From assembly GCA_964196195.1 (NCBI GenBank), contig CAXMSE010000023.1:1-45760 (forward strand): a DNA stretch of 45,760 nt, read 5' to 3'. The stretch comes from OFTM10 sp964196195 (GTDB lineage: Bacteria; Actinomycetota; Acidimicrobiia; Acidimicrobiales; Aldehydirespiratoraceae). The notes beneath the pieces are model-generated. The model saw only the letters and a program-made list of their open reading frames with translations. It made no database searches and was not told the DNA's origin. The translations under genes were made by a program, and so were the position numbers. Shown piece after piece: positions 22,504-31,085 of the stretch; position 1 is the stretch's first letter; every line of letters begins with the position of its first letter.

Positions 22504-24792
22504 ATGTTCACGAAACTGGGGCGATTCACCGTCCGGCGGCGTGGCATCGTGTTGCTTGCCACTCTTGCCACCCTCGCGCTGTCGGGTGTTGTCGGTGGCG
22601 GAGTCGCCGATCGTCTCAGTCGGGGAGGATTCGACGCCCCCGGCAGCGACTCGGTCCGCGCCAGCACCGAACTCGACCAGAGGTTCGACACCGGTTTCGC
22701 GGATCTGGTGATACTCGCCACCGTGGCCGACGAATTCGGCACTGTCGACCATCCCGATGCGGTGATCGCGGGCCGCCAGCTCACCAACGAGATCGCCGGA
22801 ATCGACGGCACCGACGACGTCGTGTCGTACTGGTCTACCGGCGACCCGGCCATGCGGTCGATCGACGGGCGTCGCGCCGTCATGTTGTTGAGGCTTCCAG
22901 GCGACCAGTCCGGTACCCAGCGCGACCTCCTGGTGAGCGATCTTCTGGACACCTACCGGTTCACCGAGCGGGGGCCGCTCACGGTGGAGCTCGCCGGGCG
23001 CGAGGCCGTGTTCGAGCAGATGTCGACAGTGATCGAGGACGACCTGGCCCTGGCCGAGGCGATTGCCATTCCGGCCATATTCATCTTGTTGGTTCTGGTG
23101 TTCGGTGGTGTAGTGGCCGCCCTGTTACCTGTCGGGGTGGGAGTGATGGCAGCCTTCAGCACCTTCCTCGTGCTTTATCTCGTATCGGCCACCACCGACG
23201 TGTCGATCTTCGCGCTCAATCTGGTCACTGCCCTCGGCCTCGGGCTGGCGATCGACTATTCGTTGTTCATCGTTTCACGATTCCGTGAGGAACGACAGGG
23301 AGGCCTCGGCGTCGACGAGGCGGTCATTCGCACGGTGGAAACCGCGGGGCGCACCGTGGCGTTCAGTGCACTCACCGTCGCGGTATCGCTGGCAGCGCTG
23401 CTCGTCTTCCCCCTGTTCTTCCTGCGCTCCTTCGCCTACGCGGGCGTCGGTGTCGTCGTCTTGGCCATGACCACCTCGGTCGTGGCTCTTCCTGCTCTTC
23501 TCAGCCTGCTCGGCGACCGGGTCAACCGGTGGGCGATCCTCGGCTACCGGGAGCGCCGTCACGCCGTGAACCGGTGGCGCGAGCTCGGTCAGACGATGAC
23601 AGCTCGGCCCTGGCCAGTGATCGTTATGAGCGTGGTTCTGCTGGTGGCAGTGGCGATTCCTTTCCTGGGGGTCAAGTGGGGTGAGGGCGACCAGAGGGTC
23701 CTTCCCGCCGACGACCCGGTCAGGGAGGTCACCGAGGTGCTGGCGAGCGAGTTCTCCTCCACGGAAGGAAACGCGTTCCCGATCGTGGCCGTCGGCAACA
23801 TCGAACCGAGCGCGATCACCGGTCTCGCCATCAGGATCTCCGCTCTCGACGGTGTCAGCCGGGTGGACGCTGCCACAGGCAGTTTCGCGGGAGGGGTGAA
23901 CCTCGTCGCCTCCGACGACGACTCCACCCGATTCGAGGCCCCGGACGCCAGCTGGCTCAATGTTGTGCCCGATCTCGAGCCCATCTCAGCTGAGGCCGAG
24001 CAGTTGATTGCTGAGATCCGGGCACTCGACACCACCTTCGATGAAGTGCTGGTTGGCGGCGGCACAGCTGCCCTCGTCGATACCAAGGAGGCGATCTTCG
24101 ATCGGGTGTGGATCGCCGCGCTACTGATCGTGGCCGCCACCTTTGTGCTGCTCTTCTTGATGTTCAACAGCATCCTGGTTCCCATCAAGGCGATCGTGCT
24201 CAACACCCTCTCCCTAGGTGCCACGTTCGGGATGATGGTGTGGATCTTCCAGGACGGCCACGGGGCTGATCTACTCGGATTCACGCCCACCGGATTCACC
24301 GACATCACCACACCGATCCTCATGTTCTGCATCGCCTTCGGCCTGAGCATGGATTACGAGGTATTTCTTCTCTCTCGCATGAAGGAGGAGTACGACCGCA
24401 CCGGCGACAACGATCGGGCCGTCGTCGAGGGCCTCGCCAAGACCGGCAAACTCGTCACCGCGGCAGCAGTGCTGCTGTCGATCACCTTCCTCGCCTTCGC
24501 CACCTCGGGAGTGTCCACGATCAAGCTGTTCGGTCTGGGGCTGGCGGTCGCGGTGCTCGTCGATGCCTTCATCGTCCGCGTAACCCTGGTGCCGGCGTTG
24601 ATGACGGTTGCCGGTCGATGGAACTGGTGGGCGCCCGCGCCACTGCGGCGGGTCCACACGAGGTTCGGCATCTCCGAGCAGGCGCCACCCTTCGACGAAG
24701 CAGAGATCGACCTCCGTGAGATCATCGATCTGTCCGCGGCGGAGGCCATTGCCGAACCGGCGGCTGAGGAAACGACCCGGCCGGTCCCCTAA
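22504..24792 (+). CDS. MmpL-like RND-superfamily transporter
   Basis: A 762-residue protein with the duplicated MMPL architecture. A first membrane helix (about 16-36) is followed by an extracytoplasmic domain (to about 195) and a helix bundle around 200-370 with GLGLAIDYSLFIVSRFREE. A second half repeats this: a helix near 385-405, an extracytoplasmic domain to about 535 and a helix bundle with FGLSMDYEVFLLSRMKEE. The paired Asp-Tyr residues in both bundles are those used for proton coupling. Such proteins export lipids or hydrophobic compounds. The ATG at 22504 is chosen for GGGGAGGTGA 5 nt upstream; longer starts lack a site and would overlap the divergent gene. A DUF2510 membrane protein follows 30 nt later. 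Confidence 0.88.
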   Translation: MFTKLGRFTVRRRGIVLLATLATLALSGVVGGGVADRLSRGGFDAPGSDSVRASTELDQRFDTGFADLVILATVADEFGTVDHPDAVIAGRQLTNEIAGIDGTDDVVSYWSTGDPAMRSIDGRRAVMLLRLPGDQSGTQRDLLVSDLLDTYRFTERGPLTVELAGREAVFEQMSTVIEDDLALAEAIAIPAIFILLVLVFGGVVAALLPVGVGVMAAFSTFLVLYLVSATTDVSIFALNLVTALGLGLAIDYSLFIVSRFREERQGGLGVDEAVIRTVETAGRTVAFSALTVAVSLAALLVFPLFFLRSFAYAGVGVVVLAMTTSVVALPALLSLLGDRVNRWAILGYRERRHAVNRWRELGQTMTARPWPVIVMSVVLLVAVAIPFLGVKWGEGDQRVLPADDPVREVTEVLASEFSSTEGNAFPIVAVGNIEPSAITGLAIRISALDGVSRVDAATGSFAGGVNLVASDDDSTRFEAPDASWLNVVPDLEPISAEAEQLIAEIRALDTTFDEVLVGGGTAALVDTKEAIFDRVWIAALLIVAATFVLLFLMFNSILVPIKAIVLNTLSLGATFGMMVWIFQDGHGADLLGFTPTGFTDITTPILMFCIAFGLSMDYEVFLLSRMKEEYDRTGDNDRAVVEGLAKTGKLVTAAAVLLSITFLAFATSGVSTIKLFGLGLAVAVLVDAFIVRVTLVPALMTVAGRWNWWAPAPLRRVHTRFGISEQAPPFDEAEIDLREIIDLSAAEAIAEPAAEETTRPVP

Positions 24793-24822
24793 CCTCTCGT
24801 TCCAGACGCAGAGGAGGTGGCC

Positions 24823-25992
24823 ATGTCCGACATCAACCTGTCGAAACTCGGCCCGACAGCCAGAACGAGACCGGAGCCGACGCTCAGGGGGGCGGCTGCC
24901 GCCGCCGCGGGCGCGCTCGCCGTCATCGGGTTGGCCGCGATAGCGATCGATGCCTATTTGCCCGACGAGTCGAAGCCCGTGGCCATCATCTGTGGCTTGG
25001 TCGCCATCGCCGCCGGCTACGTAATCATCGTCAAGCTTGACGGGCCCGCTCGACCTGCCGGTGTAGCGATGATCACCCTCGGCACCCTTCTCACCACGCT
25101 CGCCGTCATCGACGACCTTTCCAGCACCACGCTGCTCTTCTTAGTGCTGGCCATCGCCTGGGGCACCCAGTACGGCATAGGGCCGGTGCGAGGCGAGCTC
25201 CCACTCCTGGTGGGAGCGTTGGCGTCGACATGGCTCCTCCTGCTCGACGCAGCCGACTCCGACTCCGCCGGCGGAGCCGATGGGACGGGATTCTTCGTCG
25301 CCCCCGATACCCCGATCACCAGCGACGACGACCTCGTCACCTACCTCTCGTTGGCGATTGGTCTCCTACTGCTGGCCGCGGCCTGGACTCTCGATAGGGA
25401 TGGCTGGCACGGCGTGGCCACCGGCGCGGTGATCGTGGGTGATCTCGCCTTCCTGGTGGGAGTTTTCGGGGTGGTCGGCACCCTCGATTCCGACCTGGTC
25501 GGAGGGGTGTTGGTGACCGCCGCAGGGGTGGTGCTGGCCGCAATCGGGGCCGCGGGTGATCGCCGCTTCACCGCGTGGCTCGGCGGCACAGGTGTGCTGA
25601 TCGGAATCCTCGCCCTGCTCGATTCGATCATTGACTCCGATAACGCCGTACAGATCGGCGCCGCGGCCATCGCCGCCGGTGCCGTCATCATCGCGGGGAT
25701 CGTGCTGCTCGACCCTCAGCGCCATCAGCATCGCAATGATCGAAAGGGCGACTTCTGGGATGGAATCGCATCCGATACGGTCGAGTCCGCTCCCGGCGAC
25801 TCCGCAGTCGAGGCTGCTGCCGAGACCTGGCTTGAATCAGAGATTCAGACCGAACCGGAGGAAGTGGCGATCGCTCCGAGTTGGCACCCCGATCCTCGCG
25901 GGCGCCATGAGCTTCGCTGGTGGGACGGAACGGCGTGGACGACCAACGTCTCCGATGGAGGAGTGGCCACGACCGACCCCGATGGGGCCTGA
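24823..25992 (+). CDS. Multi-spanning membrane protein with C-terminal DUF2510
   Basis: A 389-residue protein with about nine or ten hydrophobic segments between residues 28 and 295, then a charged linker. The C-terminal DUF2510 motif is PSWHPDPRGRHELRWWDGTAWT at about 350-372 (shown in two overlapping parts: PSWHPDPRGR, RWWDGTAW). DUF2510 is a short tryptophan-rich cytoplasmic motif frequent in actinobacterial membrane proteins; its role is unknown. The ATG at 24823 has GAGGAGG 5 nt upstream. It lies 30 nt after the MmpL-like gene and is probably co-transcribed. It converges on the selenoprotein gene. Confidence 0.78.
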   Translation: MSDINLSKLGPTARTRPEPTLRGAAAAAAGALAVIGLAAIAIDAYLPDESKPVAIICGLVAIAAGYVIIVKLDGPARPAGVAMITLGTLLTTLAVIDDLSSTTLLFLVLAIAWGTQYGIGPVRGELPLLVGALASTWLLLLDAADSDSAGGADGTGFFVAPDTPITSDDDLVTYLSLAIGLLLLAAAWTLDRDGWHGVATGAVIVGDLAFLVGVFGVVGTLDSDLVGGVLVTAAGVVLAAIGAAGDRRFTAWLGGTGVLIGILALLDSIIDSDNAVQIGAAAIAAGAVIIAGIVLLDPQRHQHRNDRKGDFWDGIASDTVESAPGDSAVEAAAETWLESEIQTEPEEVAIAPSWHPDPRGRHELRWWDGTAWTTNVSDGGVATTDPDGA

Positions 25993-26061
25993 GCGGGGCC
26001 GGGGGCTGGGCCGTCGGCGACGGAACTGACGACCCAACCCCGGCGGGAGTGAAGCGAATGG

Positions 26062-26094
26062 ACCGTGGCGGCGACGTTTCGTGACCGCCACGGT
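26062..26094. terminator. Strong bidirectional terminator hairpin
   Basis: ACCGTGGCGG at 26062-26071 pairs perfectly with CCGCCACGGT at 26085-26094. Inside, ACG and CGT form an additional 3-bp stem with a TTT loop after a 2x2 internal loop. It lies in the 187-nt gap between the converging DUF2510 and GrdB-like genes. Confidence 0.7.
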
Positions 26095-26179
26095 AAGCAC
26101 AGAAACTCTGAGGACGCAGCGGTGCGTCCCCGATCGTCGCCGGGGGATCAGTTGCAGATCCAGGGCGACGGCCACTGTG

Positions 26180-27376
26180 TCAGCGGAACTCCTTGGGCAC
26201 GATCACCGGGATCACGAGTTGCACCATCTCGTCGTCGTGGGCACGGCCGGCCGCGTAAGCGGCGAGGAGGGCCTCGCCCGCCGCGGTCTGCTCCCAGAAC
26301 CATGCCTTGGTGGCGAAGGCACTCATCTGGCCGGGCTGAGCCGCAGCGGCTTCGGTGACGAACGCCCGGAGATCCTCGGCCGCGAAGCGGAGCCGGTCGC
26401 CGATGGACTGGCCGTCTACCGGAGCGAGTTCACCTACGAGTGGCTCGCCTTCGGCCAGGGCTACGAAGAACCGGCCGATGACCTCGATGTCGATCCCTGC
26501 CATACCGAAGGCGGTGCGGCCGGTCCGCTCGAGTCCGAGGTCGTACCAGGTCTGAAGGCCCGCGATTTCTGCTCCGAGCCGATCTCCCAGTGATCCGTCG
26601 CCTTCCAGGGGCGCATAACTGATCGGGCAAGCGAGCCCGTCGACCCGCACCTCGTCGTCGGCATCCTCATCGTGATCGACCAGAACCGGACCCTCCGGTT
26701 CGTCGAACAGGCCGAGTACACGACGCAGAACCCTCAGCTGGAACTCCGGGTCGCCCGGCTGCCCCAACGGACGACCGAGTATGAACGGCACCCACAAGGC
26801 CCGGGGGGGCCGGATGATCTCGGTGTGGACCCGCACGAGGCTGATCTGGGTCGTTGGCACACCCTCATCTTCGAAATAGTGTCCGAGCCCGCCCACGGCG
26901 CGCGTGCAGTTGGGTCAAATGGGCACCAGGAGGACGGCGTCGACCTCGTCGGCGAGAAGGTGCTGGGCGAGGGCACGGGCTGCCGGCTCCATCGCCTCGG
27001 GACTGGCTGCGCCCATGAAGGAGTAGTGGAAGTCGGCCACAGATCCGATCTCGCCCGCCGTGGCGAGCTCGTGGAGACGATCGATCGGGAAAACAACGTT
27101 GAGGTCGGCCTGGAAGCCGGTGCGGTCGAAGTTGGGGGAAACATGGCTCATCACCACATCGGCCGCCGACGTGTCGCCGGGGATCACCCGGTAGTCGCTG
27201 GCATCGCCGCTGAAGGCGCGGTCGCCACGGCGATGCAGGCCGGCCGTCGACACGAGGGCCACCCTTCGTTGGGTGAGCGGCGGCCCGCTGACGAAGGGAC
27301 TGGTATCGAATGTCGGGCATTCGAGGGCGGCAATTGCGGCCTGCTCTGCGGCAGGAACATCTTCAAGGCGGGCCAT
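26180..27376 (-). CDS. GrdB-like selenoprotein (glycine/sarcosine/betaine reductase selenoprotein B family), Sec at TGA 26917-26915
   Basis: Two open stretches in the same minus frame are separated only by one TGA at 26917-26915. Joined, they give 398 residues that read as one GrdB/PrdB-like protein. N-terminal family segments (MARLEDVP, RVALVSTAGLHRRGD, NFDRTGFQADLNVVFPIDRL, SVADFHYSFMG) lie before the TGA, and RPPRALWVPFILGRPLG and a helical C-terminal half lie after it. The TGA falls in VLLVPI-U-PNC, where family members have a redox U-x-x-C or C-x-x-C, so TGA is Sec154 and Cys157 its partner. A short CGCC-GTG-GGCG hairpin begins 14 nt after the TGA and could be part of a bacterial SECIS. 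The ATG at 27376 matches the family N-terminus; a GTG 18 nt upstream is possible. Non-fermenting relatives of this family have no proven reaction. A nonsense mutation is the alternative. Confidence 0.8.
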
Positions 27377-27412
27377 CAGGGCAGTCCAGCACACGGGCGC
27401 TGGTTATGATGT

Positions 27413-27440
27413 TTGAAATCAAAGATATTTCGTGTACTTT
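27413..27440 (+). promoter_or_regulatory. Promoter of the secreted-protein gene
   Basis: TTGAAA at 27413-27418 and TACTTT at 27435-27440 are separated by 16 nt. A GTG follows after 8 nt at 27449. The promoter lies in the divergent region shared with the selenoprotein gene and implies a nearly leaderless mRNA. Confidence 0.6.
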
Positions 27441-27448
27441 CAGTAGCC

Positions 27449-28360
27449 GTGACGCCGGAAACGCTCGCCGCAGCACCAAGGGTGACCAGAATCACCACTC
27501 TTGGTGGTAGGGGATGGGCCCGCCGCATCCCGGTTTTCGCTCTCATCGCGCTCCTCGTTTCCGGATTGGCGGCGCCTGCTCTCGGAGCCGACGAGGGACG
27601 CACCGATACGCGGATCGTCGATCAGACCCTGATAGTCACCGCAGGTAGTGCAGAGTCGCTCGAGATCACCGGGGACCCCGGCACCGGCAGCGGAAGAGCC
27701 ATCCGCTGTGGCTGGTTCGAGCTGATCATCGATGGCTGGCTTGTCATTGATGTGGTCCAGGTCACCGACCCTGAGATCGGCCAGAGCATGTTGAGCTGGT
27801 GCTGGTACGCCGACAACCGCACCACACTGGCGGGCTTCCCTCGAACCGTGATCTACAACGGCCCGACGGTTCCCGGCAGCCCCACAACCACAGAAGAGAC
27901 GTCGCGCTTCGCCATCGCCAACATCACCTTCGCCGACCCGGTCATGGAGCTCAACCCGGTGGGTGATCAGGTCGTGGGTATCCCCTCGTGGCTCGCTGTC
28001 ACCAGCCAACTCGACTACCCCCAGATCTCGGCTCAGACCGGCCCCGTGTGGGCAACGGTAAGGCCGGTGTTCAGCCACGTCTCGTGGGACATGGGCACCG
28101 GCGACACCGTCGAGTGCAGCCTCGATGGCGATGCCACAACCGTCTGGGATCCAAGCGGGCCGCGCACCCAGACGAGCAGATGCACCCACCTCTATGAGTC
28201 CAACGGCGAGGGCGACGGCGCAACCACCATCTCCGCCACCGCCACCTGGACCATCCTGCAACAGACCAACCTCAACCCCGCGTGGCACCTGTGGGGCTCC
28301 TTCAGCCTCACCGCCACCGACGACATCATCGTCCGCGAACTGCAGGCCGTGATCAACTGA
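27449..28360 (+). CDS. Secreted protein of unknown function
   Basis: A 303-residue protein with an extended basic N-terminus (RGWARRIP), a hydrophobic core (VFALIALLVSGLAA) and an AxA-type cleavage site near residue 46, so it is exported. The mature part is rich in Thr, Val and Trp, with four cysteines in two pairs (RCGW/SWCW and ECS/RCTH) likely to form disulfides, and looks all-beta. I do not recognise a family. The GTG at 27449 is chosen because an upstream TTG in the same frame coincides with the -35 hexamer. It is divergent from the selenoprotein gene and followed, after 37 nt, by the SRPBCC gene. Confidence 0.7.
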   Translation: MTPETLAAAPRVTRITTLGGRGWARRIPVFALIALLVSGLAAPALGADEGRTDTRIVDQTLIVTAGSAESLEITGDPGTGSGRAIRCGWFELIIDGWLVIDVVQVTDPEIGQSMLSWCWYADNRTTLAGFPRTVIYNGPTVPGSPTTTEETSRFAIANITFADPVMELNPVGDQVVGIPSWLAVTSQLDYPQISAQTGPVWATVRPVFSHVSWDMGTGDTVECSLDGDATTVWDPSGPRTQTSRCTHLYESNGEGDGATTISATATWTILQQTNLNPAWHLWGSFSLTATDDIIVRELQAVIN

Positions 28361-28397
28361 GGGAAGCCACCGAGCCCTCGGCGGGTTGCCGCGGAAT

Positions 28398-28877
28398 ATG
28401 CGTTCCCATCATGCAGCCCTCGTTGGCGTCGCCACCCTTGCAGGCCTTGCCCTCTCGCCCACCATCAAGCTGGCGGAGGATCAGGTCGATCTCCCGGTGC
28501 CTCCCGACCGTTTGGTCGACGAGTTCCGGCGCCGCTTCAGCGAAAGCGAGGCCGACATACTCGCCAACGGTGACGACCGACTGGTTCGACGTTTCTCGGG
28601 CAAAGCCGGCCCGTTCCCCTACCGCACCGTAGAGCTGGTGGAGATTCACGCCGATGCGATCACGTTCGAACACCTGGCGGGCCCTTTCAGCTACTGCAAC
28701 GAACGCTTCCAGTTCAAGGCCATCGAGGCGGGCACCCGAGTGACCCACACGGGGACGTTTCGCCTACGGGGCGGCATCTGGACCATCCCGCTGGCGATCG
28801 GGCCGGTGAAACGTGCTTTCGAGGCCCACGTTCGTGAGCATCTGCTCGCTCTTGGGGCTGAGCTCGAGTCGAAATGA
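28398..28877 (+). CDS. SRPBCC-family (START/polyketide cyclase-like) protein
   Basis: A 159-residue protein whose middle and C-terminal parts match the helix-grip SRPBCC fold: FPYRTVELVEIHADAITFEHLAGPF, then ERFQFKAIEAGTRVTHTGTF and a long C-terminal helix (VKRAFEAHVREHLLAL). Such proteins bind hydrophobic ligands in a central cavity; no catalytic residues can be named. The first 30 residues (ALVGVATLAGLAL) are unusual for the family and may be an extension or a wrong start, since no clear ribosome binding site is seen. It lies between a secreted-protein gene and a thioredoxin-like gene on the same strand. Confidence 0.6.
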   Translation: MRSHHAALVGVATLAGLALSPTIKLAEDQVDLPVPPDRLVDEFRRRFSESEADILANGDDRLVRRFSGKAGPFPYRTVELVEIHADAITFEHLAGPFSYCNERFQFKAIEAGTRVTHTGTFRLRGGIWTIPLAIGPVKRAFEAHVREHLLALGAELESK

Positions 28878-28976
28878 GACTTGAAAACAGCTTCTGAACT
28901 GGGGTTTTGTCCACTCAGCGTTTACTCAGCGCTCCTTGCGAAGATGAGACCCATCAACTCAGCAACGGAGCCTGAA

Positions 28977-29291
28977 ATGTTCACCACCGCAGCAACCACA
29001 ATCCGAATCTTCACCCACGACGATACGCCCAGCCCGGCCGCTGTCGAAGCCCAGCTCGCCGAGCTGGCCACCAGCCACAGCCTCACGATCGAACTGGTGA
29101 ATGTCACCAACGATCCCTCCCTCGCAATCAACGCTGGCGTCGTCGGTCTGCCCGCCATCACCGTCCACGCCGGAGAAACCGAAATCGCCCGCCGTGAGTG
29201 CGCAGTCGCCGGCCGTCGCCTCGGCCGCTGGTTCGATCGCAAAGTTGTCTCCGGAACACCTGCCCCGGTGCTGGTGCCCGCCTTCGCCTAG
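28977..29291 (+). CDS. Thioredoxin-fold protein lacking the CxxC motif
   Basis: A 104-residue protein with the thioredoxin/glutaredoxin pattern: a first strand (TIRIFTHDD), helix (AAVEAQLAELATSH), second strand (TIELVNVTNDPSLAINAGV), the cis-Pro segment VGLPAITV, and a last strand and helix (GETEIARRECAVAGRRLGRWF). At the site of the catalytic CxxC it has DDTPSPA, so both active cysteines are gone; one Cys remains near the end of the last strand. It may be a binding or chaperone-like module. The ATG at 28977 has GGAG about 7 nt upstream and fits the fold. The lipoprotein gene starts 9 nt after its stop, so they are probably co-transcribed. Confidence 0.6.
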   Translation: MFTTAATTIRIFTHDDTPSPAAVEAQLAELATSHSLTIELVNVTNDPSLAINAGVVGLPAITVHAGETEIARRECAVAGRRLGRWFDRKVVSGTPAPVLVPAFA

Positions 29292-29300
29292 ACAGTAGCC

Positions 29301-31070
29301 ATGGTGATCTCACCCAAAGTCGCTGCGGTTACCGCAGCAGTGATGATCGCCGCCGCTTGCAGCGGATCTGACGACACCGGTGAACAGGGCTCCTCAGATC
29401 CAGACAACGGCACAGGCACTGACAGCACAGAGATCGAAGTCTCCGAGCCGGCGAAACGGTCGGTCACGCGGGTGCTGGTGACCGGCGCCGACTCCGAATC
29501 GCTCGAAGAGATCCACACGGTGCTGGTCGACTATGCACTCCTCGACGAAGCACTGGAAGAGATCGTTGTTCTCGGCTCATCCTGTGAGGGGATCAACGAT
29601 GATCTCTTCGTCTGTCAAAGCGAAGCGGAGTCGTTAACGCCTACGCCCGGACGCCAGGCGCTGGTGGTGCTCGATGGTGATCTCGCCAACGCGGCAGAGG
29701 TGGCGGCAATGCTGCATATGCGGCCCGCGGTGTTCGTGGCCGGAGAGCCGATCGGCGAAGGAGCGACAGCGCTGGCCGGGGTCTCATCGACGATCACGTT
29801 CGTGCCCGGCGGACTGTCGGAGCTGGTGTCAGACCCCGTAGCGGTGTTCCTGATCGGAGTGCGCGACGAACTCGGCGCTTTCACACCGCTGGAATCGGTC
29901 GACGCTGCGGTGGGGGGGATGTCGTCGGCTCATCACTTCCTCGACACCCGCCTCGAGACCATGATCGACCACGAACCCGACGACGAACCCGACGACGTGG
30001 TTGTCCCCGAACCCGACGTGCGCTGGGTCATCGAACTCCCCGACCCGATCGGCGGCCTCGGCGTTCACGAACGCGCCGTGGTCGTCGACAACATCGTCGC
30101 CTTCCTCGGCAACGACGGAATCACCCGAGGCCTCGACACCAACACCGGCGACGTGCTCTGGACCAAGCAAATCAACGACAATCCGCGACTCCTCAACGAG
30201 TCATTCGTCGACGTCGCCGGCGACACCTTGCTGGTGAGCGCCCAAGCTGCCAGCCCCGGCTCGCCAGAGATGCCTGCTCACTCGCTCTGGGCCCTCGACA
30301 TCCGAACGGGAGCAGAGATCTGGACGGTGTCGGTTCCCGCTGGTGGGCTTGTTGGTCACCCGGCGACAGACGGTGAGCGGGTGTTCGTGTGGCTCTCCGA
30401 AGACGCCTCCGAAGGCTCTGATGCCTCCATACGGGCACTCGATCTCGGCGACGGCACCGAAATCTGGCGCGTCGAGGGGCAAATGAGCGCTGGCCCACCC
30501 CGGGTGGCCGCTGGCGAAGTCTGGACCGGTAGCCGAGACGGGGTTGTACTCGGCCTCGATGCCGCGACCGGGACAGAATTGGTCCGCTACGAAGAAGTCG
30601 GTCTCGGAACAAATGGCATAGCCGCCCGACCCGCGGTAGCCGGCGACAAGGTCTTCTTCGGCAACGACAGCGGCGCCTTCTCTGCGATCGACCGAGCCAC
30701 GGGTGAGCTTGTCTGGAACTTCCCTACAGAGTCCACCGACCTGCCCAGCTCACCTGTGGTCACCGACGACACCGTCATCTTCGGATCCTTCGACGGCGGA
30801 ATCTACGCCCTCGACATTGCCGATGGTGTGCTGCGCTGGCGCCACGACGCGGGCGAAGGCACTGTCTTCCTCTCATCCGCGGTCGTCGCCGACAATGTCG
30901 CCTACATAGCTGATCTTTTCCAGCCGTCCTCGATCCTTGCCCTCGACGTCGCCACCGGCCAACCGATCTGGGAACTCCCCATAGGCGACCTCGTGTCCGC
31001 CTCCCCCTACATCGACGGCGACACCCTCTACATACAAACCCCCGGTCAGTTCTGGGCCATCGCCCTCTGA
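29301..31070 (+). CDS. PQQ-type beta-propeller lipoprotein
   Basis: A 589-residue protein with a lipoprotein signal ending in IAAAC (Cys at about 20), an acidic Ser/Thr/Gly linker, a region at about 50-220 resembling a cell-wall-binding-repeat-2-like or Rossmann-like domain, a DEPDDE-rich hinge near 225, and a C-terminal beta-propeller (about 240-589). The propeller blades repeat the signature of PQQ-like/BamB repeats: LDTNTGDVLWT, LDIRTGAEIWTV, LDLGDGTEIWRV, LDAATGTELVRY, IDRATGELVWNF, LDIADGVLRWRH, LDVATGQPIWEL. It lacks evident PQQ-enzyme catalytic residues, so a scaffold or binding role outside the membrane is likelier than dehydrogenase activity. It converges on the giant BTAD gene with only 15 nt between stops. 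Confidence 0.85.
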   Translation: MVISPKVAAVTAAVMIAAACSGSDDTGEQGSSDPDNGTGTDSTEIEVSEPAKRSVTRVLVTGADSESLEEIHTVLVDYALLDEALEEIVVLGSSCEGINDDLFVCQSEAESLTPTPGRQALVVLDGDLANAAEVAAMLHMRPAVFVAGEPIGEGATALAGVSSTITFVPGGLSELVSDPVAVFLIGVRDELGAFTPLESVDAAVGGMSSAHHFLDTRLETMIDHEPDDEPDDVVVPEPDVRWVIELPDPIGGLGVHERAVVVDNIVAFLGNDGITRGLDTNTGDVLWTKQINDNPRLLNESFVDVAGDTLLVSAQAASPGSPEMPAHSLWALDIRTGAEIWTVSVPAGGLVGHPATDGERVFVWLSEDASEGSDASIRALDLGDGTEIWRVEGQMSAGPPRVAAGEVWTGSRDGVVLGLDAATGTELVRYEEVGLGTNGIAARPAVAGDKVFFGNDSGAFSAIDRATGELVWNFPTESTDLPSSPVVTDDTVIFGSFDGGIYALDIADGVLRWRHDAGEGTVFLSSAVVADNVAYIADLFQPSSILALDVATGQPIWELPIGDLVSASPYIDGDTLYIQTPGQFWAIAL

Positions 31071-31085
31071 GCTAGCGCGCAACCG

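Noticed and set aside
26180..26896. Two separate genes instead of one selenoprotein
   Set aside because: The downstream part alone lacks the N-terminal half of the family and has no ribosome binding site; both parts are in the same frame and meet at the redox motif.
27413..27448. TTG start for the secreted-protein gene
   Set aside because: The TTG is the first part of a TTGAAA -35 hexamer with a well-placed -10, so translation must begin downstream at the GTG.
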